In this document: piece by piece, positions 48,757-59,803 of the stretch | Layout of the letters: each line of letters starts with the position of its first letter | Numbering within the stretch: position 1 is the first letter of the stretch | The notes under the pieces: model-generated | Databases searched by the model: none | Seen by the model: the letters and a program-made list of their open reading frames with translations, nothing else | Told to the model about the DNA's origin: nothing | Made by a program: the position numbers and the translations under genes | Origin: Alentia gelatinosa | Lineage: Eukaryota > Annelida > Polychaeta > Phyllodocida > Polynoidae | Assembly (NCBI GenBank): GCA_950022655.1 | Contig: OX465581.1 | Coordinates: 34,071,300 to 34,135,299, forward strand | Length of the DNA: 64,000 bases | Reading direction: 5' to 3'

Positions 48757-49460
48757 CTATTAAGCGAGTATTCCACCAGCCAGGTTTCTGCAGGCATGTA
48801 AATAGCCCTCCCGCTGGTGGTCACCGCCGGCTGGCCAGCTTAAAATGTGCAAATCCTCTGGGCTTTTCCACCAGCCCACTTTATTCTAGCAAGCCAACGA
48901 CCACACGTCATCAAGCGTTGATGTTCTGAACGTGTATAGCACACTCTAGCACTAAAATTCTGCTCAAAGTACCCAAACTGTCTTAACTTTCGGTCACTGC
49001 TCACGAGTCTGCGGTTTCCAGGTGGAGCCCGTTCATTTTGACCGCGTCCTTTGTGGTATAGGCGGGGAGAGCCGAACCCCATACTGGCAAAACTGTCACA
49101 TACCCGGCCAGCCAGCCGGCAAGCCGCTAAAATATGTACAAATAGCTTTTTGGCCAATGTTTTGCAGGCTACATTATACAATTTAGTGTGGACAGACGAC
49201 CATAACTGCCGGCGGGTTTGGTGTAGGAGAGGGGATTTCAGGCCTTAGAGCGGGTCAGTGCTCCTCGGACCCGGTAGCCAACTGTCGGCGGTATTTTCTG
49301 CCTAAAATGATGACGCAGAGCCACCGGAAGGTGGCTTGGCGCTGCCGGGGGCCTCTTCCACTGAGCAGGTTGCCGGCGTTGGTGTCAGGAAAATCTGACA
49401 GCGATAACCATACAGGCGTCTTCCAAAGCTAGCGCCTGGTTGGTGGAATACTCACTTTAA
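48757..49460. mobile_element. TTAA-type miniature element C
   Basis: TTAAGCGAGTATTCCACCAG on the left and CTGGTTGGTGGAATACTCAC followed by TTTAA on the right form terminal inverted repeats with TTAA target duplications. About 700 bp, no transposase. Sits in the globin intron. Confidence 0.8.
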
Positions 49461-49479
49461 GAGAAACGGTTTTTTGTTG

Positions 49480-49800
49480 GCTAGTGGAAAATGGCTTTAA
49501 ACAGACGTTTACGGTACGTGATTCTGGGCGACAATTCCTGATTCGAGCACCACATGATGACTTTCAGATGTGAAAGGCTAGAAATTGTCCAATGTGAACA
49601 TCTGACGCCGACGACTATCTCAATCTTGTAATACATTTTTATAAAAAGTCATGTAGTATCATAATATCATAATCTAGAGGAAAATTTTGGGTCGACAACT
49701 ATTGTGGCCGATATTGCGTAATCGAGCACCACCTGACGTTTATTTGCTAGATGATCTACAGTCGTCACCTTTTTTAGTTGTCTAGTGTAAACGCCGGGTG
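49480..49800. repeat. Hairpin-rich decayed miniature elements
   Basis: Repeated TTCGAGCACCAC / CGAGCACCACCTGACG strings and inverted ends (ACGTTTACGG against GTGTAAACGCC) suggest a foldback element of the same style as the strings at 44140-44600. Confidence 0.4.
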
Positions 49801-50113
49801 AGGTTTCAATACGGTGTTTGCCTAAACAAATTTAGTTAAGAATATATCAGTAAAGCTGATTTTATCATTAAAGCGCATTTTCTCTACTTTTTTTCTATGT
49901 TAATGAAGAATGTGGAGTCTACTGCAACATGATGAGCTGCGTTTTAATTCAGAACGTTTTTTCTGCCGGTTCATATCAGTGTGGTATGATACTATATATG
50001 TAAATAGAGAACATTGAAAGGTATCAGCTGTTATTATCTCAAATGAGATATTAGCATTAAAAGATGTCCTATGCTTCTGTTATCCAATGTAAGGCACAAT
50101 GGTCACAGTTGTG

Positions 50114-50117
<4 letters not shown>

Positions 50118-50159
<42 letters not shown>

Positions 50160-50172
50160 GTATATATATATT
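50118..50172. repeat. (AT)n microsatellite
   Basis: About 55 bp of TA dinucleotides broken by two TATG units. Confidence 0.9.
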
Positions 50173-52296
50173 GAACGTGATTGTATCCATGTATTTGCAT
50201 TTATGATTGTACTTCGCCATGCCATACACAAAATATGGTGGAATGTATCAGTCATTCAGTAGCTCACAAATGGCATGAATATATGCATCAAATACATCAT
50301 TCATGTTTTGCAGGGCGCAAAAATGTTTTTCATTATAGCATACAAGAAAGGCATGGATGTATTTGTGCCCTACTGGATCGTCATTGGGCTTAGGTGTGTA
50401 TAAATCATGTGTCCGAATTAACTACTTATCATGATATACCTAGGGCAGAACATCTATGAAATACTACCCGCTGCTAGAAGTGCATTATAGATAATGGTCC
50501 TACTGAGATGTAGTGAATGAGCTATGAATTGATGACTTTAATGAATGGCGGTTTTTTTTCCGTGCTTTTTAGGTACATGTATATGATATCCGTAGCGATT
50601 CTGTTCTCAGCCTTTTGTCCTCTAACAACGGCCCCCCGCCTCTGGCATCAGGTTAGTTTTAGTACAAAAAAGACATCAAACAGCAATCGCCACGAGCTCA
50701 CTAGCTACGTTTTCTCTTAAAATGCCCGGTTATTTCCTTGCCCTGTTACTCTCTGTTTAACTTAAGAGATTCTTACTGTGGTGTTACGTACCAGTTGCTC
50801 CAGAATGAATTACCGTCAGTCCACCTTATCAGTGCTATGCATGTAAACCATGCCATAGATGCCATACCCGCCGCGCATAAATATACCCTGTTACCCTCTT
50901 CATTTCATCAGTATTTTATCCCTTGTTATTCTGATAACCATAAAACGTGTCCTGAGGGGGGAACGACCGGAATGCAGCTTGGAGCTGGATTAATCGGTAT
51001 CGAGGCACAATGTCCTTTTTAAGCTCAGTTCGATGATATGGCTTGCCAGACAAAACATGACCAATGCCAAAGGCAATATCTTTTATTCCTCCCTGTGTAA
51101 ATAGGTTTGTGCCATCTTCATTTGAATGAAATGAGATGAACATGTCAGAAAGAATGTGGATGAGCCTCTTGGAAGGAGATATATTATTTGTCAATAGAAA
51201 GGAGAGAAAAGATAACTATATTGAATTTTATATATTTTTTTTATGAATCTAATCACCGAATATTGTATTTATATGCAATACAATTTATCAACAGAATTAA
51301 AAAAATGAATATGATTTTTTAGATAACTTTAGATTTTAACTTATTTCCTCCATAAGTGGCATGGGATATAGTAATGAGTAACAGAATCTGCATCAAACCT
51401 AGTGGTGTATAAAAATTATAATACAGACAAAGGCATAGCTCACACCTATCAATTTTGATCAGAGATTATAAAATTTGGGACCGCTAAACGATTACACATT
51501 TTCGTTGAAATATTGGTGTAAACAATAAAATTTCAAACACAGTTTAATACCGATTTCTCACCACCAGATTTCATTGGTCTACGTGTCCATTGTATCAATA
51601 ATCGATATTTTTTCGGTGAGCACTACCTGACAATTTATAGTGTTATGAGATATCACAGAAGGGTGGCAATCCAGAGAGTCCATTAAAGTGTATATGGATA
51701 GACAGTCGAGTTAATTTTAGATAAGTCTTTAATATAATAAAAATAGATCAAAATATAAAAAAAAGGAGCAGACGAAGACAGATCACATTTAACTTTAAGA
51801 TTCAAATTACATGTATGTTCATCGATGGTGTCGAACTTTCTGCTGGATTCGCATGTGGCACCCTGAATAAACACCTGCCGATTATTAACCCCGAATATGG
51901 CATTTAGCACGACCGATTCTGTGATACCTTTTGTGCAATAATCAAATGGAAACAAATAAGGTCAACCATTTTTCTCTCCAACATTACACAATATGGCACC
52001 ACTGACCGACCTTTGCTGCCATTGTTGAAATCAAGCCAGGTTGAATTAATCGGTGGCAGTGACCAAATGTCAGTCGGTGACTACCTCCATTTTTTCTCTC
52101 TCACCGCAACCGATTTCTATATTAATTTAGGGAGGGTCAATCAGGCTGGTTAGGTCATAGACATATTGAATAATTGGTGCACATGAAACAAATAATCAGT
52201 CGTCAGACTGAAACAGAATATGAACTTTGGGGTTAACGACTATCACCATATATATTCTCAAGGAGGACAACCGACCGACTTTTGTACAAGCCGCAC

Positions 52297-52600
52297 ATAA
52301 TAGGGATCCAAAGTGAACTCGCTAAAACGGCCGATACCCGTGCTCAAAACCCCATTTCCGGAGGCCAGTACGAACGAGGCTTAGTGCTAAAGCTATGGGG
52401 GTTTGAGGCTAGAATTTTGTTTTTGGTCTCGACTGTTGTCAAGTGTATCAAAAATATGGATCTAAAAGATTGGGGAATGATACATATAATTTCGGATCTA
52501 TATAGTCAACGTACTGAGTGCCTCTATCTGGAAATGGTGTTTTGTGAACGGGTATTTGTGGTTTCAGCGGGTTCACTTCGGCTCCCTATTGGTGGGCTTT
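52297..52600. repeat. Foldback repeat just downstream of the globin exon donor
   Basis: TCCAAAGTGAACTCGCT...CCCATTTCCGG on the left pairs with GGAAATGGTGTTTTGTGAAC...AGCGGGTTCACTTCGG on the right. Shares sequence with 30721-30875. It lies about 30 bp from the splice donor of the globin exon. Confidence 0.6.
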
Positions 52601-52632
52601 TCGTCGGCAGGTGAAACTGTCACATGACTTAC

Positions 52633-52864
52633 CCAGAACAAACTGGGGTTGAATCCCGTAAACCTTGCATGCGACTCAGCAACACGCGCGCAGATGGCCT
52701 CCACGTGATCAACATCCTCGAACTTCTCGATGCACTCATCGAGCACGCCCATCACCAGGAGGCCGTGCGCCTCCACCATCTCGTTCCCGCGCAGGTCGTC
52801 CGTCGCCTTCATCTCCCGGAAGTTTTCAAACAGGTCGAACAACGAGGCATCCTTCCGGAACAGC
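52633..52864 (-). CDS. Globin, central exon (C-F helices with distal and proximal His)
   Basis: Minus-strand exon between ACATGGCAG and TGG/GTAAGT. After one base that completes a split codon it encodes 77 residues beginning LFRKDASLFDLFENFREMKA. The EAHG histidine at residue 33 of the exon is distal E7, the ESHARF histidine at residue 65 is proximal F8, and FENF supplies the CD1 phenylalanine. The start (phase 2, before LF) corresponds to intron B12.2 and the end (phase 0, after SLFW) to G7.0, the two classical globin introns. It thus encodes a haem-binding globin, most like neuroglobin or globin-X types. The strong GC-rich third positions stand out. The A-B helix exon is not found upstream to 64 kb. 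Confidence 0.92.
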
Positions 52865-53062
52865 CTGCCATGTCAAAGAGAGAAAAACACAAGGATTTTA
52901 TCATCCATCGTACACAAAGTCTCCATTGAAGATGTATGGGGATTCGGTAAGCCACTACTCATTAATTAAAAACTGTCAGATACCATAACTGTGGTATACA
53001 GCCTCAAAGCCATTGTATACAGGAAAATAGTCCCATTGTAGTATAGAGGAAAAAGTTCCTAT

Positions 53063-53402
53063 TTTTACTATATACCCATGCCGTATTTATATACTGTAAA
53101 TATGCACCGTTTCGCCATATAACGTAAAAATACTGTACGAACCACTGGTCCGTACAGGAAAATACGGACTACCTTCCTATACACATTTATTAAAATATTG
53201 GTTGTTAAGCCAAATGAAATTAATGACTTTTTAAAAATTTCGGGTATATAGTAAATATAGAACGACCTACCATGATTGTACAAGCCATAAAACTCGATAA
53301 TAATTTATGGTTTGTACGGAACTCGGCGTAAACGCCTCGTTCCGTACGAACCGTGATTTATCATTTCGTTTTGTAGTTTGTATAGCATGGTCAGGACGTT
53401 CT
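53063..53402. repeat. Two-hairpin miniature element, copy 2
   Basis: Colinear with 8263-8601 over its full length, from TACTATATACCCATGCCGTA to GCATGGTCAGGACGTTCTAT. More diverged hairpin arms than copy 1. Confidence 0.7.
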
Positions 53403-54641
53403 ATGTGAATATACCCTTTCATATGGCAATTTCTAGGTTTGATTAATTCGAGATGATTGATGTTAAATACAACAAACCAAGGGTTTGTTGACAGCCGGCT
53501 TTGCAAACCACTCGAGGTTGACGTCGTTATACACTCGCTAATGCTCATGGATTACTACGCGTCACCCTCACGTGGTTTACGGCAGCCTGTCTACAAAACC
53601 ATCAATTATTGTCTATTTATCATTGACCACCATAGTGAATACCACCTCAAATACGGTATTCTTATCTATGTAGCAATTCTGAAATAACTTAGTATTCCAG
53701 CGATCAGTTTGTTACTTCGACCAAAAACTGTGGAATGACCAGACACCAGAAATACGCAATATATTGAACCTCAATGATTTAAATCTAGTATTAAAATTAT
53801 TATTCGTTATGAAGTTATGATATGACCCAGTGTCTTGGACTAGTCTTCTTTTTAACTTAGCAAAGCTCTCCTCTTTTATTACATTTTTTATTGAGTGTCA
53901 AATACGTTCACTGCTTCGCCATATTTTTTTCATACATCAGATGTGCTTTGTATATAAGTCATTTTGATAAAGTCTTTCGAGATTGTTCCCAGACAGAAAT
54001 TTCTAGATAATTGCCTACAAGATTCGGCTTTTTATTCACCGCCCTTTTACTGTGTATTGGCAATAAATGTTGATGTTGCATCAGTCTTTGTAATCGGAAA
54101 CACGACTGCACACCATTCACCTCACTTCTGGGCAGTAGAAATGTGGACAAGTTATTTTGGTTATGGCTCTCGATGGGAAATCTGCTACACAGCAGAAGGG
54201 ATGACTACAGACAGAACAAAGGATAAAGATATCTGTCCATGTTCTTTAGTATTGCACCTCCTGTATGTATGTCCAAAGGATACACAGAGTTTACAGGCAC
54301 ACATAGTGGTTGAGGGCCCAGGCAGTCTAGCTCTGCATTCAGCGAGAAGGAAGGCCTCTTGTGCGGAGAACAAAGGAGACGATGTAAGTAATATACACTA
54401 CAATATATAACACACATGACAATAGACCTTTTTCCGCTATGCCAGAAGTGAAGCTGGCTTCATAGATACGCGGCCGAGTTAGCCAAAAATCCACCTAGCA
54501 ATATATCCTTTAGCATTAGAGGATTGGGTGGTTGAGTCCAATTCATTTATGATACCTGTTTAGATCATCTCCAGAGGAGCTTCAGCGATTGTATTGTATC
54601 GTATACTATTCCAGCTCCATTTTGGTGGGATACTTAGTAGA

Positions 54642-54787
54642 AACCGAACAAGAGTTAGACTTGACAATGTTTATGCCACGACGGGAAGGTCGTGAATTAT
54701 TACACGAGGCGTTAGCCGAGTGTAGTGAGGACCAGACCTGACCAGAGTGGCATAGACATTGACCAAGTCTAACTCGAGTTCGGTTTT
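54642..54787. repeat. Palindromic foldback with CGAGGCGTTAGCCGAG centre
   Basis: Left arm AACCGAACAAGAGTTAGACT and right arm AGTCTAACTCGAGTTCGGTT pair, with ATGCCACG...GTGGCAT inside. Same design as 24998-25142. Confidence 0.75.
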
Positions 54788-56049
54788 GTATTTATCCTAC
54801 CCGTCTATGCTTTTGTATTACTAAAAGATGAATATTGAGTCAAGGACCAACAGAACTCTTTTTTCATAGTAGCTGACATCCTGCTCTCTGATTGGTCAAT
54901 ATTGTTATTACTCTAGTGGCATAAAAAACACTTTATGTCACGGCTTGCCACATAAAATTTGCCTATGTTAAGTCTATGGCGGTTTTTTATTAGGGGTAGG
55001 ATAAATATTAATATTGCCCCAGGAATATTACAGATATGGTAGTACCACAAGCACAGTAATACCACAAGCGGTTAAAAAATAACACATTTGCAAGCATGGG
55101 CATCTTCATCTATGACAAAAAACCAGAGACAATAATCAACTATTGGGTTTAGATAAACATATTCGTTATTACAATACCATGCTTTCTCCCTTAGAAACAC
55201 ATTGGCGCTACCATACCATACACTGTCCCCTGTTTGAACAAGCGATGGCCTAATTAATCTACACACTGCTAGGCGGCGCTAACGGTAAAACAGCAATTAC
55301 ATGATACACTCCTGGTAACCAAACTATTCATCTGCACAGACATCGATGACAAACATATAAAACAGACATCGATAGTAACACAGAAAACAAAACAATCCTA
55401 TTTAAATAACATAAATTTCTTTTTCTTGCGCAGGGGCTCAGTTAAAAGCCCTTGTGGACCATTACTTTTCTGTGGGATATCTTGTCTATGTTTACTCTTA
55501 TGATTAAGAAATCTTTGTGAAAACTACATACAAAGTTCGTACGACTTGTGTGGTTTGTTTGTTTTTTATCTGCCACACATGATATTCAATAGTCATTATC
55601 ACGTGGTCACACTTCTGAGGTAACTCTACGCTAACCTGGTATTTAGTGGTACACATAGGGACTTACTTAATCCAATACAGTTATCTGCAGCTGCACTGGC
55701 ACCTATAACCAACAATTTGAAATATACTAAATTATCCCTGATTTGAATAGCGCCTAAGACTAATCGCAGATATTATAAATGAAGTGTAATATGAATTGCA
55801 TCTCAATCAGCGATAGGATGACCTCGCACAAATCAATATTACATGTATATCGAAATATGTTAAAATTGTTGATGACATTATTTGTCAATAAATATATTTC
55901 TTTTTAAAAACGAGTAGGGGCAACTCCCCCAGCTGCTTTCTGAAGCCCTTGGACATTTGTGACCAGTCTTGCGAGTGTAATAGGTCATTTTATACGTATA
56001 TACCCTTGGAGATGCCATGCCATGGGTAATTTTTATTTTCTTCTTCTAG

Positions 56050-56172
56050 GCTTTCTTGGAATTGACTAGAGCTGGCCGCTCTGATCGCTCTACTGAGCAG
56101 TTCATCACAATCTCAACCGCGCCATCTAGCCGGCTGATCATGACACACCCAAAGGGCCTGGAGACATCAGAC
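56050..56172 (+). CDS. Unassigned candidate exon (41 aa, phase 0-0)
   Basis: Flanked by a strong polypyrimidine acceptor (TTTATTTTCTTCTTCTAG) and GAC/GTGAGT donor. Exactly 41 codons, open in only one frame, starting AFLELTRAGRSDRSTEQFIT and ending THPKGLETSD. GC content and codon third positions resemble the other exons. I do not recognise the sequence and see no certain neighbouring exons. The complementary strand is also open over 60 codons with a MGMSC start, so orientation is not proven. Confidence 0.35.
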
Positions 56173-56699
56173 GTGAGTTCTCTCAGTGAATCATGGTTCG
56201 CTTCCTCGCCGCACGACATGCCCATCTTATCGTTATAATCTGTGAAATATCATAATGTGATAACTACAGCGCCATGCTGCACTCAACGGAGGCTGATTTC
56301 ACAAATGTTCAGTGATACGGGTGAGATAAAATCTGGACCGCCCTCGATCCATAGCTAGTGAAAGTATGCTATTTATTTTGGTTTGCTTCACAGTCTCCCT
56401 CGGCTTTGCCTCGTGAGATTATTCCGCAACCAGCCACAACTCATGGCATATTTTCAGTGACTATAAATCTCGATGCATGTCCTTCTTACTATGTTTGATT
56501 CTGTAAAACCTATAAAATATCGACACGCCGACTCTACCCAATTCCACCTTTGCCGGTTGGTGAGAATCAGTGTGATTTGGGTCGATGTAAGCACTTCTCC
56601 GACTTAATTGCCTTTCCCAATGCGTTGGGCATTACTACCATGTCCGATATAACCGACTCTCCCCGACCTTACTTTTTTGCCATTTGTATATGCCTGAAT

Positions 56700-56935
56700 T
56701 TTTAGCGTGCAAATGGTGGCTAAGCCCTGACTTTTCACAGTGGAATATTGTAAATGTCTGACCTTTTAGCATGCAATGATGGGTATAAGTCCTGACTTTT
56801 CACCGTGGAAATGTGTTAAAGTCTGACCTTTTACTGTGCAATACTGGCTAAGCCCTGACTTTTCACTGTGGAAAAATGTCAAAGTCTGACTTTTTAGCGT
56901 GTGGTGAAGGCCTGACTTTTCACACTTTTCACAGA
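56700..56935 (+). repeat. ~64-bp tandem repeat
   Basis: About 3.7 units of TTTTAGCGTGCAAATGGTGG continuing CTAAGCCCTGACTTTTCAC and ending GTCTGACC. Each unit has two related half-units (CTGACTTTTCAC and CTGACCTTTTAGC). Confidence 0.8.
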
Positions 56936-57900
56936 TTCAAGTAAATCCAGTTGAATAGGCCAATGTCAAAGTCTGACTTTATACCAAGAAAAAAGTCAGC
57001 AATATTTCAGTTTGCCCCCCCCCCTCACTTTTAAAATGTTCTGACGCCCCTGCCTTACAATTGTCGATGTACGCACCTTCACCCGACTCTTCCTAATTCT
57101 GAGCGGGCAGTAAGAATCAGTCCCTTACTAATCCACAAGCATCGTATATATTGTAGAGAAGAACAAGCCGATTGTAGATGGGAAATCCGTTTACCAATTT
57201 AGTATTTAGATCAAAGGTTATTAGAGTTTGAATTATTTTCTGAGAATACACACCTGGCCCAGCGCTAAGGGACACGGCTTCTGGTGGCTCTTTTTGGTGT
57301 CAATTGTACCGCTTTACGAGGGCATCAAATGAAGAGGTGTGATCGGGAAGATTTGTTTTATTGATATCGTACATCGACGTTTTATTCCCGACTGTCACTG
57401 ACCCAATGGCTCAGATGAATCGGGAACGAATGTTGATGTCGTATAGGATCTAGCATTCGTCCCTCTAGGAAGACGTGCCCTTAGCAACCATAGGAGATCA
57501 ATCCAATTATCCAACGTCTATGCAATTAGGTTCGGCTTTCTGTCGCATCAACTCCCTAAGCCTGCCCTTATCAGAGTACTTCAACTGTTTTCCTTTTTCT
57601 CTAATGTGCTGGTGTTGGCCAGCGGGCAGTAATACATACATACCGTTTATAAAATATACCATTGTCAGTTTATCATTTTATGCTAAGTGACTATGTACAC
57701 TGTTAGGAGATGGGGGCATTCTCCTATGAACTCAAAATTCGAAGATTTATCACGTCATGGGATATGCTATCCTCAATATATTTATTTCTTTTATCTAGAA
57801 CTAAAACATATGCTGTTACACTAACATTCTGTGCAAAGTTCAAGTTTATTATTAAAATATTTCCCTTTGAAAAACATTTTCATAAGTATCTAGCAGATGA

Positions 57901-57964
57901 TTAAGGCATCATCCAGCCCCTGCCGGATGATGCTTTATGGCATCATCCGCCCTTAAAGGGTTAT
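57901..57964. repeat. Right end of a piggyBac-like miniature element
   Basis: GGCATCATCC units followed by GCCCTTAAAGGGTTA match the right terminus of the element at 35106-35435. The left end was not located. Confidence 0.45.
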
Positions 57965-58250
57965 GTTAAATGGACCAAATGATAACCCACCATCATTCAT
58001 GAATCTCCATGTAAGCGCCAACATGTGGGTGTCCCCTCTTGATCTATCACTGTAAAAATAAACCGGTTCATGGCTTCTAGTAACCTCGGGAACTGTGTCT
58101 AGAGGCAATGCTGCCAGAGTCTGTCAATATGCAAGGGCAATGAGTCTAAAGCTTGGTCGGCTGCGAAACCCAAAATAGATTTTGCATTATATATCTAGAT
58201 CTGGCAATTGCTCCTGCCAAGGCTTCTTCTTTATCATAGAGTATTAACTA

Positions 58251-58677
58251 CAGTAAAATCCCGCTTACTTATAAGGGACACCCTACGTTAGTTATTTCGG
58301 TACAGAATGCTTCTTAAACCCGTGTAAGGGATCACTCTGCAGAGACACCTTATCATATATGATGTGACTGTGTGGGGACGGCACTCCAGATTATCAAAAT
58401 TTCTTGTTTATGGTTTTTATGTGTGGCGGGCATACTGCTCTCTAAAGCAATCAGACCCTGTATACACTCGGCATATGAATAAGACACTAGAGGTTTATAG
58501 TTGTTGTTTTGTGGGCTTTGTTTAATAAACTATATTTACAACCATCTTGTTTTATGGGTTTTGTCTAATAAACTATATAACCATCAACAGTATGAAAACC
58601 TTGTGTACGGGATAATTGCATGAGCGGACAACTAGCTCGGAACTGAGGGTTCCCCTTTAGCGAGGTTTCACTTTATA
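58251..58677. repeat. Degenerate TACAGTRAAACCCC element, copy 3
   Basis: Begins CTACAGTAAAATCCCGCTTA and ends AGCGAGGTTTCACTTTATAG, with GGGACACC and CTCGGAACTGAGGGT blocks also found in copy 2. Confidence 0.55.
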
Positions 58678-59019
58678 GCTATGGGGAGCCGGTGATATGC
58701 TCTACTCACATTGCCATGCAACTAGCGTGAGTTCAAAGTGAACCATGCAATACTGTCGTGGACACCTGAGGCTATATTGGCAAAGGCATCTTATTAATAC
58801 GATCACAAGGTCTGCCCCCGAGTTGCACCTCCTGCTGGCCGTGTCTCTGCTACCCACATTACTTTGATCAATCAAGACCAATTCGTGTCTACTTTCATCC
58901 ATAAACCTTCTTTTTTTTCTTTTTTTAACTATGGCCATCTATTTCCTGGTGGCCTCACAGCCTCATACATCACCAGGGGTATGTGTAACAATCTAGGCAG
59001 GATAATAAGCAGGTATCGT

Positions 59020-59375
59020 TTAACCCTTTCCCTGCAGCACCCAGTTCCCCTGTTCACCTCTACACAGCAGGCATTGCCTCCCCAAATGACCCTGCTATGG
59101 CAGGCACCTTTTTTGGGGGGGAAATAGCAATGTCATGTGATGTGTCATGTGATTTAAGTAATTTACCTTGGTGACTGATCATATTTTATTATACCAAATC
59201 AAAGGTCAATATGCCTATTATGAATTGTCAAACTTTCTTTTAAATCAAAACATTATCTTTTTATCTATTGAATTTTGTATATAAGTATCAATGATTCCTC
59301 TAAAATGCTTTGAGGCATCTTCCTGCCATAGCCAGGGGAATGCCTGGAGGCATCTTCCTGCTGTTAAAGGGTTAG
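59020..59375. mobile_element. piggyBac-like miniature element
   Basis: TTAACCCTTTCCCTGCAGCA on the left; CCTGCTGTTAAAGGGTTAG on the right. About 350 bp, TTAA/TTAG flanks, no transposase. Confidence 0.7.
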
Positions 59376-59638
59376 TAACGCCGGGCACCCACTGCTTCCG
59401 ACACACTCGAACATAAAATTTATGCATCGTAGCAGTGTCGGAAGGTTGAAGATTCTGTGTAGTAGTGTGATAGAATATGAAACTAAATTCCCGCATTGTC
59501 ATTCAATCGTTAGGGACATGATTCTTGTACATTGTGGTCTGACACATATTGATAAAACTTAGTCGTGAGTTTTCTCAAGTAACACGCGTTCACTGTTTAG
59601 TTTACCACACCTTTGTGATGTAAGTACACTTTGATAAA

Positions 59639-59803
59639 GCACGTTTCCATTGGCCGACGAAAACGGCAGGGATTCATTGAGTCACCCTTAATAGTCTGTT
59701 CCTATTGACTTATTTTGCGTCAACAGCGCTAAAGGTCCGTCGGTGATTCCTGGCTGTAGAGCGGTGGTGGGAAAAATAGCCAATGGAAACGGGCTTTTAG
59801 GAG
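59639..59803. repeat. Inverted-repeat miniature element (CGTTTCCATTGGC termini)
   Basis: AGCACGTTTCCATTGGCCGA on the left and the complement of GCCAATGGAAACGGGCTT on the right, about 165 bp apart. Confidence 0.65.

Larger units (their letters stand above)
47022..52632 (-). other. Globin intron at G7.0
   Basis: A 5.6-kb intron from GTAAGT (minus strand, 52632-52627) to TTTCAG. It contains a possible YY1-type promoter motif (48124-48134), TTAA element C (48757-49460), hairpin repeats (49480-49800), an AT microsatellite (50118-50172) and a foldback (52297-52600). Confidence 0.75.
52865..56049. other. Upstream of globin exon: repeats, no exon recognised
   Basis: Holds part of a dispersed repeat (52962-53040), the second two-hairpin element (53063-53402) and a palindrome (54642-54787). 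I searched the minus strand for an A-B helix exon (SW, GxxxF/LF pattern) and found none. A plus-strand frame at 53964-54410 has a GTAAGT near 54385 but no recognised homology. Confidence 0.45.

Noticed and set aside
52624..52988. Plus-strand frames over the globin exon
   Set aside because: Shadows; the minus-strand frame has the globin histidines and matched splice sites.
56056..56250. Minus-strand frame starting MGMSCGEEANHDSLRELT as globin exon 1
   Set aside because: The MG-start is suggestive, but no A-B helix tryptophan pattern and no donor in phase 2 follow, and the plus strand has better splice signals.
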